A DNA stretch of 14,739 bases from VFKU01 sp038916785 (GTDB lineage Bacteria > Hydrogenedentota > Hydrogenedentia > Hydrogenedentales > GCA-2746185). The notes under the pieces were generated by a model that made no database searches, had not been told where the DNA came from, and saw only the letters and a program-made list of their open reading frames with translations. Location: the NCBI GenBank assembly GCA_038916785.1, contig JBCLBO010000087.1:1-14739 (forward strand), read 5' to 3'. Position numbers and translations under genes: made by a program. Every line of letters begins with the position of its first letter. The stretch's first letter is position 1. This document shows, piece after piece, positions 4,929-12,812 of this stretch.

Positions 4929-6989
4929 CTAGAAAAATATCGGGATGGCCAGGATGGCCAGGATATTGACAACCTTGATCATCGGGTTTATAGCCGGACC
5001 GGCCGTGTCCTTGTAGGGATCGCCCACGGTGTCGCCGGTGATGGCAGCCTCATGCGCCGGGGACCCTTTGCCGCCGTGATGACCGGATTCGATGTACTTC
5101 TTGGCGTTGTCCCACGCGCCGCCGCTGCTCGTCATCGACAGCGCGACGAAGAGCCCGGTGACAATCGTGCCCACGAGCATCCCGCCGAGAACGACCGGCC
5201 CCAGCCACACCTTGAACGTGGCAACGACGACGACGAATATGATCGGCATCAGCGCAGGCCAGATCATTTCCTTGAGCGCCGCCTTGGTGACGATGTCGAC
5301 GCAGCGGCTGTAATCGGGCTTGTCTTCCCCCGTCAATATGCCCGGCTTCTCCTTGAACTGGCGGCGCACTTCGATGACGACCGCCCCGGCCGCTTTGCCT
5401 ACGGCGTCCATGCTCGCCGCGGTAAACCAAAAGGGCAGAAGCCCCCCAATAAACAGGCCGATGATGACCTTCGGGTCGCTCAAGGAAAACTCCAACGCAC
5501 TCGCACCGTCGGCCAGACTACCGACGTGTTGTCGCAATTCCTCGACATAGGTGCCGAAGAGAACAAGCGCCGCGAGGCCCGCCGACGCGATCGCGTAGCC
5601 CTTGGTGACGGCCTTCAGCGTGTTGCCGACGGCGTCAAGCCCGTCCGTGATCTTGCGCACGTCCGCGGGAAGTCCGCTCATGACGGCGATACCGCCGGCA
5701 TTGTCGGTGATGGGACCGAAGGCATCCAGCGAAATGATGATGCCCGCCATCGAAAGCATGGCGACCACGGCGATCGCCACGCCGTAGAGTCCGGCCAGAT
5801 TGAAGGAGAGTAAGATGGCGAGGCCGATCGCGCCCACGGCCGGCGCGGTCGCGTGCTGGCCAACCGCGAGACCGGAAATAATGTTCGTCGCGTGGCCCGT
5901 CTGGCTGGCCGCCGCAATGCGCTGCACCGGCGGGCGGTTTTCCGCTGTGTAATAGTCCGTAATCGCCACGACGATCCCCGTCAACGCAAGCCCGACGAGC
6001 GCGGCATAGTAAACGTTCGTTGCGTTCACCTCAGGCACGCCGGCAAAAATCCATTGCGTCACGGGCCAGAACAGCGCAGCGGACACCAGGGCGCTGGCCG
6101 CGACGCCCATCCCCAATACGAACATCGGCCGGCCCTTCACCACGTTGATCGCGGCGACGCCCAGAATCGCGCTTAAAATGGAGACCGCGCCCAACATGAT
6201 CGGATACGTTACGAAGCGAGAGGCGAACTCGGGGAATTGTTGGCCGACCGTGAGATAGCCAATCAAAATCGCGCCAATCAAACTCACGACGTAAGTCTCG
6301 AACACGTCGGCCGCCATCCCGGCGCAGTCACCGACATTGTCACCGACGTTGTCGGCAATCACCGCGGGATTGCGCGGGTCGTCTTCGTCGAGACCGGTCT
6401 CGAGTTTTCCAACCAGATCCGCACCCACGTCCGCGGCCTTCGTGTAGATGCCGCCGCCCAAGCGCGCGAACACGCTGATGAGGCTGCTGCCCAGCGCGAG
6501 CCCGATCAGCGAGTGGACGTTACCGGTCACCAGGTAGAACCCGCTCACCGAGAGCAGACCGAGGCCCACCACCAGCAACCCCGTCACCGCGCCGCCGTTG
6601 AAGGCCACGCGCAGCGCGGTGTGCCGGCTGACGGTGGCGCCTTGCGCCGTGCGCACGTTGGCCATCACCGCCACACGCATGCCAGCGTAACCAGCCGCCA
6701 GCGAACATAACGCGCCCAGCAGGAATCCAGCAGTGACCTGACCAGGATATTTCGGATAGAAAATGAAAATCGCCGCCGCGATGACGGCCGCAATCGCCAG
6801 AATTGTGAGGATTTGCCGCTTCAAATACGCTTTGGCGCCCGTCTCGATCGCCGCGGCAACTTCACGCATTCGTTCCGTACCGGCCGGCATGCGTCGGACG
6901 ATTAAGAACAGCACGTCAGCGGCGGCCAACCCGAGCAAGGAAAGTCCTACCGCGATCCAAAGTCCGCTATTTATTACAAACTCGCCCAT
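4929..6989 (-). CDS. hppA: Membrane-bound proton-pumping pyrophosphatase, K+-independent type
   Basis: Couples hydrolysis of pyrophosphate to ion pumping across the inner membrane, saving biosynthetic PPi energy. The 686-residue, roughly 16-helix length fits the family. The PPi/Mg2+ site motifs are complete: DVGADLVGK (187-195), DNVGDNVGDCAG (213-224) and GDTVGDPYKDTAGP (from 652). K459 in GNTLKAVTKG is the lysine that replaces the K+ ion in K+-independent enzymes (established for this family). Na+-pumping forms are K+-dependent, so this one most likely pumps H+. One oddity: the very conserved AEM after DNAGGI reads AVM here (V436, codon GTC). The start ATG 6989 has AGGG 5 bases upstream. It stands alone, divergent from hslV. 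Confidence 0.96.
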   Translation of the reverse strand: MGEFVINSGLWIAVGLSLLGLAAADVLFLIVRRMPAGTERMREVAAAIETGAKAYLKRQILTILAIAAVIAAAIFIFYPKYPGQVTAGFLLGALCSLAAGYAGMRVAVMANVRTAQGATVSRHTALRVAFNGGAVTGLLVVGLGLLSVSGFYLVTGNVHSLIGLALGSSLISVFARLGGGIYTKAADVGADLVGKLETGLDEDDPRNPAVIADNVGDNVGDCAGMAADVFETYVVSLIGAILIGYLTVGQQFPEFASRFVTYPIMLGAVSILSAILGVAAINVVKGRPMFVLGMGVAASALVSAALFWPVTQWIFAGVPEVNATNVYYAALVGLALTGIVVAITDYYTAENRPPVQRIAAASQTGHATNIISGLAVGQHATAPAVGAIGLAILLSFNLAGLYGVAIAVVAMLSMAGIIISLDAFGPITDNAGGIAVMSGLPADVRKITDGLDAVGNTLKAVTKGYAIASAGLAALVLFGTYVEELRQHVGSLADGASALEFSLSDPKVIIGLFIGGLLPFWFTAASMDAVGKAAGAVVIEVRRQFKEKPGILTGEDKPDYSRCVDIVTKAALKEMIWPALMPIIFVVVVATFKVWLGPVVLGGMLVGTIVTGLFVALSMTSSGGAWDNAKKYIESGHHGGKGSPAHEAAITGDTVGDPYKDTAGPAINPMIKVVNILAILAIPIFF

Positions 6990-7192
6990 CTCGACCCTTA
7001 CCTTAAAAGTGAGTGACGGCCCCGGACATGCCGTGGGGTCGTCAGCGATGCCTCCGCAGCAGCATAATGTACCCGATCCCTGTTATCGATTTCCTGTTTT
7101 TCCGCGCAGCGCAAAGATATCATGCACCGCGCGGATTGGCGGCGTCACGCGACGCGCCCGCGGCACGCTCGAACTCTTCCCAGGAGGCACGC
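6990..7192. other. Divergent intergenic region hppA/hslV
   Basis: About 200 bases separate the two divergent start codons and must hold both promoters. I see only weak candidates (for example TACATT on the minus strand near 7067-7072) and no clear -35/-10 pair. A perfect AGGAGG for hslV sits at 7182-7187. Confidence 0.5.
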
Positions 7193-7732
7193 ATGGAAAC
7201 CTTTCACGCAACCACCGTCATCTCGATCCGCAAGGACGACCGGGTGGCCATCGGCGGCGACGGCCAGGTGACCTTCGGCAACATCGTGATGAAGAGCAAG
7301 GCCACCAAAGTGCGCCGCCTCGCCGAGGGCAAAGTGCTCGCCGGCTTCGCGGGATCCGTCGCCGACGCCTTCACGCTCTTCGACCGCTTCGAAGGCAAGC
7401 TCAAGGAATTCAACGGAAATCTGATGCGCGCCGCGGTGGAACTCGGCAAAGAGTGGCGCACGGACAAATTCCTGCGCCAACTCGAAGCGCACCTGGCCGT
7501 GAGCGATCGAGAAAAATCCTTGCTCATCGCCGGCTCCGGCGAAATCATCGAGCCGGACGACGGCATCCTCGCTATCGGATCGGGCGGGCCCTTCGCGCTC
7601 GCCGCCGCGCGCGCGCTCCTGCGCCACTCGGACCTCTCCGCCGAACAACTCGTGCGCGAGGCCCTCGAGATCGCCGCCGGAATTTGCATCTACACAAACA
7701 GCCACATCGAAGTGCTCACGCTGGAAGTATGA
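7193..7732 (+). CDS. hslV: ATP-dependent protease peptidase subunit HslV (ClpQ)
   Basis: Threonine peptidase that forms the double-ring core of the HslUV (ClpYQ) protease and degrades misfolded or regulated cytoplasmic proteins fed in by the HslU ATPase. The product has 179 residues. The start is ATG 7193, behind AGGAGG with 5-base spacing; upstream in-frame codons are ignored for that reason. The catalytic threonine is T7 in HATTVISI, exposed after removal of a six-residue propeptide (METFHA), longer than the single Met removed in E. coli. D23 (GGDGQ) and K39 (ATKVRRL) match mature positions 17 and 33. The GSGGPFALAAARALL segment and C-terminal GICIYTNSHI are typical. No hslU lies beside it in this window, although hslV-hslU is usually an operon. 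Confidence 0.95.
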   Translation: METFHATTVISIRKDDRVAIGGDGQVTFGNIVMKSKATKVRRLAEGKVLAGFAGSVADAFTLFDRFEGKLKEFNGNLMRAAVELGKEWRTDKFLRQLEAHLAVSDREKSLLIAGSGEIIEPDDGILAIGSGGPFALAAARALLRHSDLSAEQLVREALEIAAGICIYTNSHIEVLTLEV

Positions 7733-7753
7733 CGCCGCCGGTCAGCGTCCGAA

Positions 7754-7768
7754 GCGGCGGGACGCCGC
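7754..7768 (+). terminator. Hairpin after hslV, weak terminator candidate
   Basis: GCGGCG and CGCCGC form a perfect 6-bp stem with a 3-base GGA loop, 21 bases after the hslV stop codon. No U-run follows, so it is at best a weak or Rho-assisted terminator, or an mRNA 3' stabiliser. Confidence 0.3.
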
Positions 7769-7819
7769 TCCCACACGATCGCGAACCGCCCCAAAAATGC
7801 CGACTCGTGGAAATCGAAG

Positions 7820-7965
7820 GGCTGGCCCACAATCGAAATTATCTGTGTCCATCCTCATTCATCTGCGGCTAAATAGCCGATGATCAATCTGAGACACTGG
7901 TGTGTTCTCCACGCCGGAACCTTCACTTTTGTCATTCTGAGCGGTAGCGAAGAATCTCCCCGCCG
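7820..7965. repeat. Dispersed intergenic repeat sequences
   Basis: Two sequence types that recur between genes in many environmental bacterial genomes (from memory, not searched) occur here. One is a 'TCTGTGTCCATC...TTCATCTGCGGCTAA' stretch at about 7842-7872. The other is a 'TTGTCATTCTGAGCG...AGCGAAGAATCTC' stretch from 7929. Its first 12 bases, TTGTCATTCTGA, recur exactly at 14490-14501 in this window. The rest of 7769-8067 shows no supported gene. Confidence 0.55.
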
Positions 7966-8067
7966 GTCCGCCGAAAGACATACCCTGATCTGGCCGCAAC
8001 GGGCCCAGCGCGATCTATTTCTGCACAGCGAAGTGATCCAGGTATACCACCGGCTATTTAGATGAAG

Positions 8068-8217
8068 TCAGCGGTTCCGGCGCAGCACTTCGTCGATGAC
8101 GGGAATGCGGTCGAACGGCCCCGAGTCAGGCTGCAGCGCGTTCCAGATAAACACGCCCGCGAGCAAAGCCAACAGCGCGGCGAGAATGAACCACTGGATA
8201 CGATCTTTGCGCGTCAT
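8068..8217 (-). CDS. Small single-pass membrane protein, 49 residues, unknown function
   Basis: A short frame reading MTRKDRIQWF, then a hydrophobic helix (about residues 9-27, ILAALLALLAGVFIW), then NALQPDSGPF and DEVLRRNR before TGA. The positively charged N-terminus, single helix and soluble C-terminal tail look like a genuine small inner-membrane protein with its tail outside. GGGGTG lies 6 bases before the ATG at 8217. It stands alone on the minus strand, divergent from motA. I do not recognise a family. An artefactual frame of this length is possible, but the start site and charge pattern argue for a gene. Confidence 0.5.
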   Translation of the reverse strand: MTRKDRIQWFILAALLALLAGVFIWNALQPDSGPFDRIPVIDEVLRRNR

Positions 8218-8478
8218 GGCAGGCACCCCGGCGGCCCGCGATGTCCGAAACTCACACAGCTCCGCCGCCGCCGATCATAGCCGAATGACACCCGTGTCGC
8301 ATCCTCATTCGCCCGCAAATCGGCGGGATTCGGCGCGCAATGGAAAAAAGGGGTCGATTTCAGGTACCTTTCATGTGGGGGAAAAAGCGCCGTGTGTTCT
8401 CGCACACGGCCCCTTGATGCAGACATTTCGTCCGCTCTGATTCGCTGACGTGCCGGGGGGCATACAAGGAAACCGTCT
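8218..8478. other. Intergenic region upstream of motA, with a leader hairpin
   Basis: No gene is supported. An 8-bp perfect hairpin (GCCGTGTG at 8389-8396 with CACACGGC at 8403-8410, 6-base loop) lies about 70 bases before motA and would be in its leader if transcription starts upstream. AAGGAA at 8467-8472 is the likely motA ribosome site. No convincing sigma-70 or sigma-28 promoter was found. Confidence 0.4.
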
Positions 8479-9279
8479 ATGGACCCAACCACACTGATCG
8501 GCATCACCTTCGGCGTGTTCATTGTGCTCTTCGCGGCCGTGCTCGAAGGCGTTCACCTCGAAGCGCTCGTCGCGCCGACCGCCTTCCTCATCATCGCCGG
8601 CGGCACCGCCGGCGCCACCATGGCCTGCTATTCCTTCGATGAGATCAAGTCCTCCATCGGCGGCATCGGCGCCGCGTTCAAAAAACCGCCGATGGGCGTC
8701 GAGGAGATTTACAAAATCCTCGGCGAGGTCGCCATCGTCGCGCGGCGCGAAGGCGTCCTCGCCCTCGAATCGCGCGCCGAACAGATCACGCACCCGCTGC
8801 TCAAGCGCGGCATCCGCCTCATGATCGACGGCACCGACCCGGCCCTGCTCAAAGACATGATGCTCACCGACCTGCTGATGTCGGAAGAAAAACTCAAGAC
8901 ACACGCGGGGGTCTGCTCCACCGCCGGCGGCTTCGCGCCCTGCATGGGCATCATCGGCACCGTACTTGGGCTGATCCACGTGCTCGGCAATCTCTCCAAC
9001 CCGGACGATCTCGGGGCCGGGATCGCGGTGGCCTTCCTGGCGACCCTATACGGCATCGGCACGGCCAATCTCATCTTCCTGCCGCTCGGCAAAAAGCTGC
9101 AATTCGTCTCGAAGCAGGTCATGCACATCGGCTCGATGATCACCGAGGGCGTCCTCGCCATTCAGGCGGGCGACAACCCGCGCCTCGTGCAGGAAAAACT
9201 CCTCTCCTTCATCGAGCGCGATAAGTGGGAAGAACTCACCGGTGAAAAAGCGGCTGTGGGCAAAGCCGCCACCGCTTGA
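8479..9279 (+). CDS. motA: Flagellar motor stator protein MotA
   Basis: Membrane part of the MotA5MotB2 stator, which uses ion flow to turn the flagellar rotor. The 266-residue product has four membrane helices (about 3-22, 30-50, 146-170, 178-203). A large cytoplasmic loop between helices 2 and 3 holds the charged, rotor-facing segment (VARREGVLALESRAEQ, 87-102). P154 in APCMGIIGTVLGLIHVLG matches the conserved helix-3 proline (P173 in E. coli), and the PDDLGAGIAVAFLATLYG helix is typical of MotA/PomA rather than ExbB/TolQ. ATG 8479 follows an AAGGAA site. It sits 41 bases before motB on the same strand, presumably one operon. No other flagellar gene is in the window. Whether H+ or Na+ is used cannot be told with confidence. 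Confidence 0.93.
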   Translation: MDPTTLIGITFGVFIVLFAAVLEGVHLEALVAPTAFLIIAGGTAGATMACYSFDEIKSSIGGIGAAFKKPPMGVEEIYKILGEVAIVARREGVLALESRAEQITHPLLKRGIRLMIDGTDPALLKDMMLTDLLMSEEKLKTHAGVCSTAGGFAPCMGIIGTVLGLIHVLGNLSNPDDLGAGIAVAFLATLYGIGTANLIFLPLGKKLQFVSKQVMHIGSMITEGVLAIQAGDNPRLVQEKLLSFIERDKWEELTGEKAAVGKAATA

Positions 9280-9320
9280 TCGGCGCTGCCATCACAGTCT
9301 GAACGTGGGGAACGCGCAGC

Positions 9321-10184
9321 GTGGATAAGCGCCACAAGGAAGAAGAACACGAGAGCGACGAGCGCTGGCTCCTCACCTACGCCGATCTCATCACCCTGCT
9401 GATGGTGTTCTTTGTGGTGCTGTACGCGATCTCGAAGGCCGACGCCGCGAAGTTCTCGGCGCTCAGCCAGAGCGTGGCCGTCGCCTTCGGTGCGCCGCCT
9501 GGCTCCGTCGTAGAAATGCCGGCCACCGGCACCTCGCGCAGCAACGCCAAACGAAAACCAAGCACCGAATCGGCCAATTTGTCCAAGGGCGCCGGCGCGC
9601 AGGAATCCAAGCTCAAGAGCGTCGCAAAAACCATCCAAGACATGATCAAGGAACGCGGCCTCGAGGACCTCATTTCGCTCGACGGCAGCGCCGACGGCCG
9701 CAAGCTCACCATTCGCCTGCGCGACTCCGTCCTATTCGATCGCGGCGGCGCGGAACTCACCCCACAGGCCCAGGACCTCATCGCTCGCCTGGGCGACGTG
9801 CTCAAGGACATCGCCATGCGCGTGAGCGTCTCCGGCCACACGGACGACATCCCCGTCCGCAGCGGCGCCTACCCATCGAACTGGGACCTCTCCACCGCGC
9901 GCAGCACCTCCGTGATTAAACACCTCATCGAGAATGTCGCCTTCCCCGCGCAGTTGCTCTCCGCCAGCGGCTACAGTGAATTTCATCCAATCGTGCCAAA
10001 CGATTCCGCCGAGAACCGCTCGAAAAACCGCCGCGTCGAATTCGTGATCACCGACGAAGGCGCGCTCGACCTCGCCGGATCAGAACCACAGCCCACCCCC
10101 GAACCAGACGCCGCCGCCGAAGAGCCGCCCGCGCCCGCCGAGGAACCCTTCGCGGCCCTCCCAGCGCCGCCCGCCGAACACTGA
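9321..10184 (+). CDS. motB: Flagellar motor stator protein MotB (OmpA-like peptidoglycan-binding domain)
   Basis: Stator partner of MotA: it carries the ion-binding aspartate and anchors the complex to peptidoglycan. The 287-residue product begins with a charged cytoplasmic tail (KRHKEEEHESDE), then one membrane helix with D22 in LLTYADLITLLMVFF, the essential ion-carrying residue. A plug/linker region covers about 40-125, followed by an OmpA-C-like domain (about 128-245) with the peptidoglycan-binding motif SGHTDDIPV, SNWDLSTARS and the closing NRRVEF. The last about 37 residues are a Pro/Glu/Ala-rich tail, an extra beyond the usual domain. The start is GTG 9321 with GGGG about 10 bases upstream. 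It converges on rnc, leaving 38 bases between stop codons. Confidence 0.93.
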   Translation: MDKRHKEEEHESDERWLLTYADLITLLMVFFVVLYAISKADAAKFSALSQSVAVAFGAPPGSVVEMPATGTSRSNAKRKPSTESANLSKGAGAQESKLKSVAKTIQDMIKERGLEDLISLDGSADGRKLTIRLRDSVLFDRGGAELTPQAQDLIARLGDVLKDIAMRVSVSGHTDDIPVRSGAYPSNWDLSTARSTSVIKHLIENVAFPAQLLSASGYSEFHPIVPNDSAENRSKNRRVEFVITDEGALDLAGSEPQPTPEPDAAAEEPPAPAEEPFAALPAPPAEH

Positions 10185-10222
10185 TTCCAAAACACCTTCC
10201 GTCGGGCGCGCCACCCGAGTTT

Positions 10223-10933
10223 CTACTGCTGACCTTCCCGTTCGAGCGCGGCATGCGCCGCGCGCTGCTCCGCCTCCTTCTTCGTCGCGCCGCCGCCGGA
10301 CCCGGCGGCGGCGCCGCGAATCTTCACCGTCACTTCAAACACCTTGCGGTGATCCGGGCCGGATTCGCTGGTGACCTCGAATTCCGGTAAAGGCCACTGA
10401 CGCGACTGGCAGTAGTTCTGAAGTTGCGAGCGATAGTCCCACTCGCCCCCCGTGTGCGGCGCGGCCTCGAGCTCCGCGCGCAGCGTGCGCACCACAAAAT
10501 CCCGCGCGGCGGCCCAGCCAGCCTCCAAAAACACTGCGCCTACCACCGCCTCGAAGCAATCGGCCAACATGCCCGGTCTGCGCCGGCCGCCGGCGGACTC
10601 CTCGCCACGGCCAAGCCGCACCGCCTGGCCCAGTCCGAGCGATTCGGCCGCGCCGGCCAGCGCGCGCTTGTTGACGACCCGCGCCCGCATCTGCGTGTAC
10701 TGGCCGGGCGCGAGGTCGGGTACTTCAGCGTAGAGCCACTCCGAGACGGCCAAGCCCAGTACGGCGTCGCCCAGGAATTCGAGCGACTCGTTGTTCCCCC
10801 TGAGCTCCGGGGAGTCCCCCAACGCAGACGCCTGAGTCAGGGCGCGGTCGAGCAGGTGGACGCTGCGCAGCGACAATCCGAGCCGGGAGCCCAGCGCGCG
10901 CAGTTCCGTCTCGCGGCCGGCGATATCACCCAT
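10223..10933 (-). CDS. rnc: Ribonuclease III
   Basis: Double-strand-specific endoribonuclease that processes rRNA precursors and structured mRNAs. It has 236 residues. The catalytic domain holds ESLEFLGDAV (E49, E52, D56) and GMLADCFEAVVGA (D125, E128), equivalent to E38, E41, D45, D114 and E117 of the E. coli enzyme. The signature's usual R after the first E is S here. A C-terminal double-stranded RNA-binding domain runs from about 167 (DYRSQLQNYCQ) to 231 (GGGATKKEAEQRAAHAAL). The start ATG at 10933 overlaps the end of fabF by 8 bases, so translation is probably coupled. acpP-fabF-rnc is a classic conserved order. Confidence 0.95.
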   Translation of the reverse strand: MGDIAGRETELRALGSRLGLSLRSVHLLDRALTQASALGDSPELRGNNESLEFLGDAVLGLAVSEWLYAEVPDLAPGQYTQMRARVVNKRALAGAAESLGLGQAVRLGRGEESAGGRRRPGMLADCFEAVVGAVFLEAGWAAARDFVVRTLRAELEAAPHTGGEWDYRSQLQNYCQSRQWPLPEFEVTSESGPDHRKVFEVTVKIRGAAAGSGGGATKKEAEQRAAHAALEREGQQ

Positions 10934-12158
10934 ACCGCCGCAACACCAGCGCTGCGTTGTGTCCGCCAAACCCAAGCGAGTTGGAAATCACGATCGCGAT
11001 CTGGGCTTGGCGTGCCGTATTGGCCACCAAATTCACCATGCATTCGGGATCGGGAGTTTCGAAATTGATGTTGGGCGGAATGATTCCGTCCCGTATAGCC
11101 ATGATGGACGCGATCGCCTCGATCGCCCCGGCCGCGCCCAGCAAATGCCCCGTCATCGACTTGGTCGAACTGACAAGCGGCATATCCTCGCCGAACACCG
11201 CGCGCAGCGCTTTGGCTTCGCCCGGCTCGTTGAGCATCGTGCTCGTGCCGTGCGCATTGTAGTAGTCAACCTCGCCCGGATTGACCCCTGCCTCCTTCAG
11301 CGCCATGCGAATCGCCCGCGCGCTGCCGGAGCCATCTTCCATCGGCGCCGTGATGTGAAACGCGTCGCAGGAATCGCCCAGGCCCGCCACCTCAGCCAGA
11401 ATCTCCGAGCCGCGCGCGCGCGCGTGTTCCTCAGACTCCAGCACAAGTATTCCCGCGCCCTCGCCCATTACGAAACCGTCGCGGTCCTTGTCGAAGGGCC
11501 GGCTGGCGCCTTGCGGATCGTCATTGCGCGTGCTCAGCGCGCGCATCGCGGAGAAACCTGCGACCGCAAAGGACGTGATCGGCGACTCAGTCCCACCGGC
11601 GAGCACGATGTCCGCCCGGCCGAGACGGATCAGATCAATCGCGTCCCCGATGCAATGGTTCGCAGTCGAGCAGGCCGTAACGACGGCCTTGTTCGGCCCG
11701 CGCAGCCCCAATCGGATGGCGATGCTGCCGGACGCCATGTTCGTCAGCCCCTTGGGCACCATCAGCGGCGATACGCGGCGTGGGCCGCCCTGGTGCAAGC
11801 GGATGACTTCCTCCTGTATGGTCCCGATGCCGCCGATGCCGCTGCCAACAACCACGCCGGCGCGGTCCGGATTGATTCGCGCCGGATCGAGGCCCGATTG
11901 CTTCCACGCTTGGTCCGCGGCTTCTATCGCGTAAATCGCGTTGCGATCCAGCCGGTGCATATCTCGGGGAGTGAAGCCGGCGGGAACGCAATCGGCCGCT
12001 TGGCCCGATATCTTCGTGCGGTGATCGGCCGTGTCAAAGCGCGTCGTCAGACCAATGCCCGATCGGCCCGCCACCAGCGCAGCCCAAAAGGAAGCCACGT
12101 CATTCCCCACCGGGGAAACGACGCCCATTCCCGTCACCACCACCTTGCGCATGCTCAT
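10926..12158 (-). CDS. fabF: 3-oxoacyl-[acyl-carrier-protein] synthase II
   Basis: Condensing enzyme of type II fatty-acid synthesis: it joins malonyl-ACP to an acyl chain with loss of CO2. Starting at ATG 12158 (AGGGAG just upstream; ATG 12152 is equally possible) it has 410 residues. The thiolase-fold Cys-His-His set is present: C163 in VTACSTANHCIG, H303 in YNAHGTST and H338 in STKSMTGHLLGAAG, with K333 beside it. C163 and H303 have the same numbers as in E. coli FabF. The FabF-type NAHGTST box and GFGGHNAALVL end are intact. ANH in place of the common TGAH after the cysteine is a mild variation. It lies 123 bases after acpP, with a hairpin in the gap, and overlaps rnc. Confidence 0.95.
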   Translation of the reverse strand: MSMRKVVVTGMGVVSPVGNDVASFWAALVAGRSGIGLTTRFDTADHRTKISGQAADCVPAGFTPRDMHRLDRNAIYAIEAADQAWKQSGLDPARINPDRAGVVVGSGIGGIGTIQEEVIRLHQGGPRRVSPLMVPKGLTNMASGSIAIRLGLRGPNKAVVTACSTANHCIGDAIDLIRLGRADIVLAGGTESPITSFAVAGFSAMRALSTRNDDPQGASRPFDKDRDGFVMGEGAGILVLESEEHARARGSEILAEVAGLGDSCDAFHITAPMEDGSGSARAIRMALKEAGVNPGEVDYYNAHGTSTMLNEPGEAKALRAVFGEDMPLVSSTKSMTGHLLGAAGAIEAIASIMAIRDGIIPPNINFETPDPECMVNLVANTARQAQIAIVISNSLGFGGHNAALVLRRYG

Positions 12159-12188
12159 TGCGCTCCCTGTCGGGGCCACAATGTAAAC

Positions 12189-12226
12189 CGGCCCGGCCAC
12201 GTCGTCATACGCCGCAGGCCGGGCCG
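12189..12226 (-). promoter_or_regulatory. Intercistronic hairpin between acpP and fabF
   Basis: CGGCCCGGCC (12189-12198) and GGCCGGGCCG (12217-12226) are exact reverse complements: a 10-bp, all-G/C stem with an 18-base loop. Only a short GTTT follows on the transcribed strand, so it is not a canonical terminator. Its place suggests partial termination or 3'-end protection of acpP mRNA, which would favour the abundant ACP over fabF and rnc (inference). Confidence 0.5.
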
Positions 12227-12281
12227 CTTCGTCATTGCTGGAATCTATCTGTAAATCGGCCGGAAATCTCCACGGCCGTGA

Positions 12282-12518
12282 TCAAACCTTTCCAGAAATA
12301 TATTCAACCGCCTGGCCTACCGTCTCTATCGAGTTCGCTTCGTCGTCGATGTCCACGTTGAACTCCTCTTCCAATGCCATCAGCAACTCGGTCACGTCGA
12401 GCGAGTCGGCGCCCAGATCGTCAACGAACCGCGCTTCAAGAGTGACTTCCTCTTCCGACTTCGACAGGCGCTCCATGATGATTCGACGCACCTTGTCCTT
12501 CACACTTTCAGCCGCCAT
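12282..12518 (-). CDS. acpP: Acyl carrier protein
   Basis: Small acidic carrier that holds growing acyl chains on a phosphopantetheine arm during fatty-acid and lipid synthesis. It has 78 residues, the normal length. The prosthetic group attaches to S39 in LGADSLDVTELL; helix II (VTELLMALEEEF) and the acidic DIDDEAN loop are typical. The start ATG 12518 follows an excellent AAGGAGGTGGAG site 4-5 bases upstream. It is first in the acpP-fabF-rnc transcription unit, behind a good promoter at 12604-12632. Confidence 0.96.
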   Translation of the reverse strand: MAAESVKDKVRRIIMERLSKSEEEVTLEARFVDDLGADSLDVTELLMALEEEFNVDIDDEANSIETVGQAVEYISGKV

Positions 12519-12603
12519 AATTTCTCCACCTCCTTCCACAGATGAATGTACAGAGCACGCCCCCGGCTCCAACACTGCAATCGCAGGACTGCCCACGCGC
12601 CGG

Positions 12604-12632
12604 AGTATACCAGCACTTTTGGACATTTCCAA
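12604..12632 (-). promoter_or_regulatory. Sigma-70-type promoter of acpP-fabF-rnc
   Basis: On the minus strand, TTGGAA (12627-12632, four of six) is followed by 17 bases and TATACT (12604-12609, five of six). Transcription should start near 12597, giving a leader of about 80 bases before acpP. This is the only clear promoter pair in the gap between acpP and the symporter gene. The rest of that gap (12633-12812) shows no supported gene. Confidence 0.65.
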
Positions 12633-12812
12633 CCCCTAAGCGGCTGCCCCGCAGGCACCTACGCAGGCCCTCACAGCCGCTCCAACCGCGCGGTGAAGAC
12701 ATAACTCGGGTTGGCGTATTTCATCCTCGCCGAGGCCTAAGAGTTTCCACCCGCATTGCATTCGCCGGGGTGCGGGTCTAGAGTTACGCGGTTGCGGGGG
12801 CCACGCGCGCGC

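Noticed and set aside
4350..5813. Open frame of nearly 490 codons on the plus strand across the remnant and hppA
   Set aside because: It is antisense to the clear pyrophosphatase gene, is rich in Arg/His/Asp as expected of GC-rich shadow frames, and matches no family.
8214..8522. Frame of 102 codons on the minus strand over the motA leader
   Set aside because: It runs through the motA start region antisense, has no family resemblance and no good start site.
10959..12254. Open frame of about 430 codons on the plus strand
   Set aside because: Antisense to fabF, whose catalytic residues are intact; composition is typical of a shadow frame.
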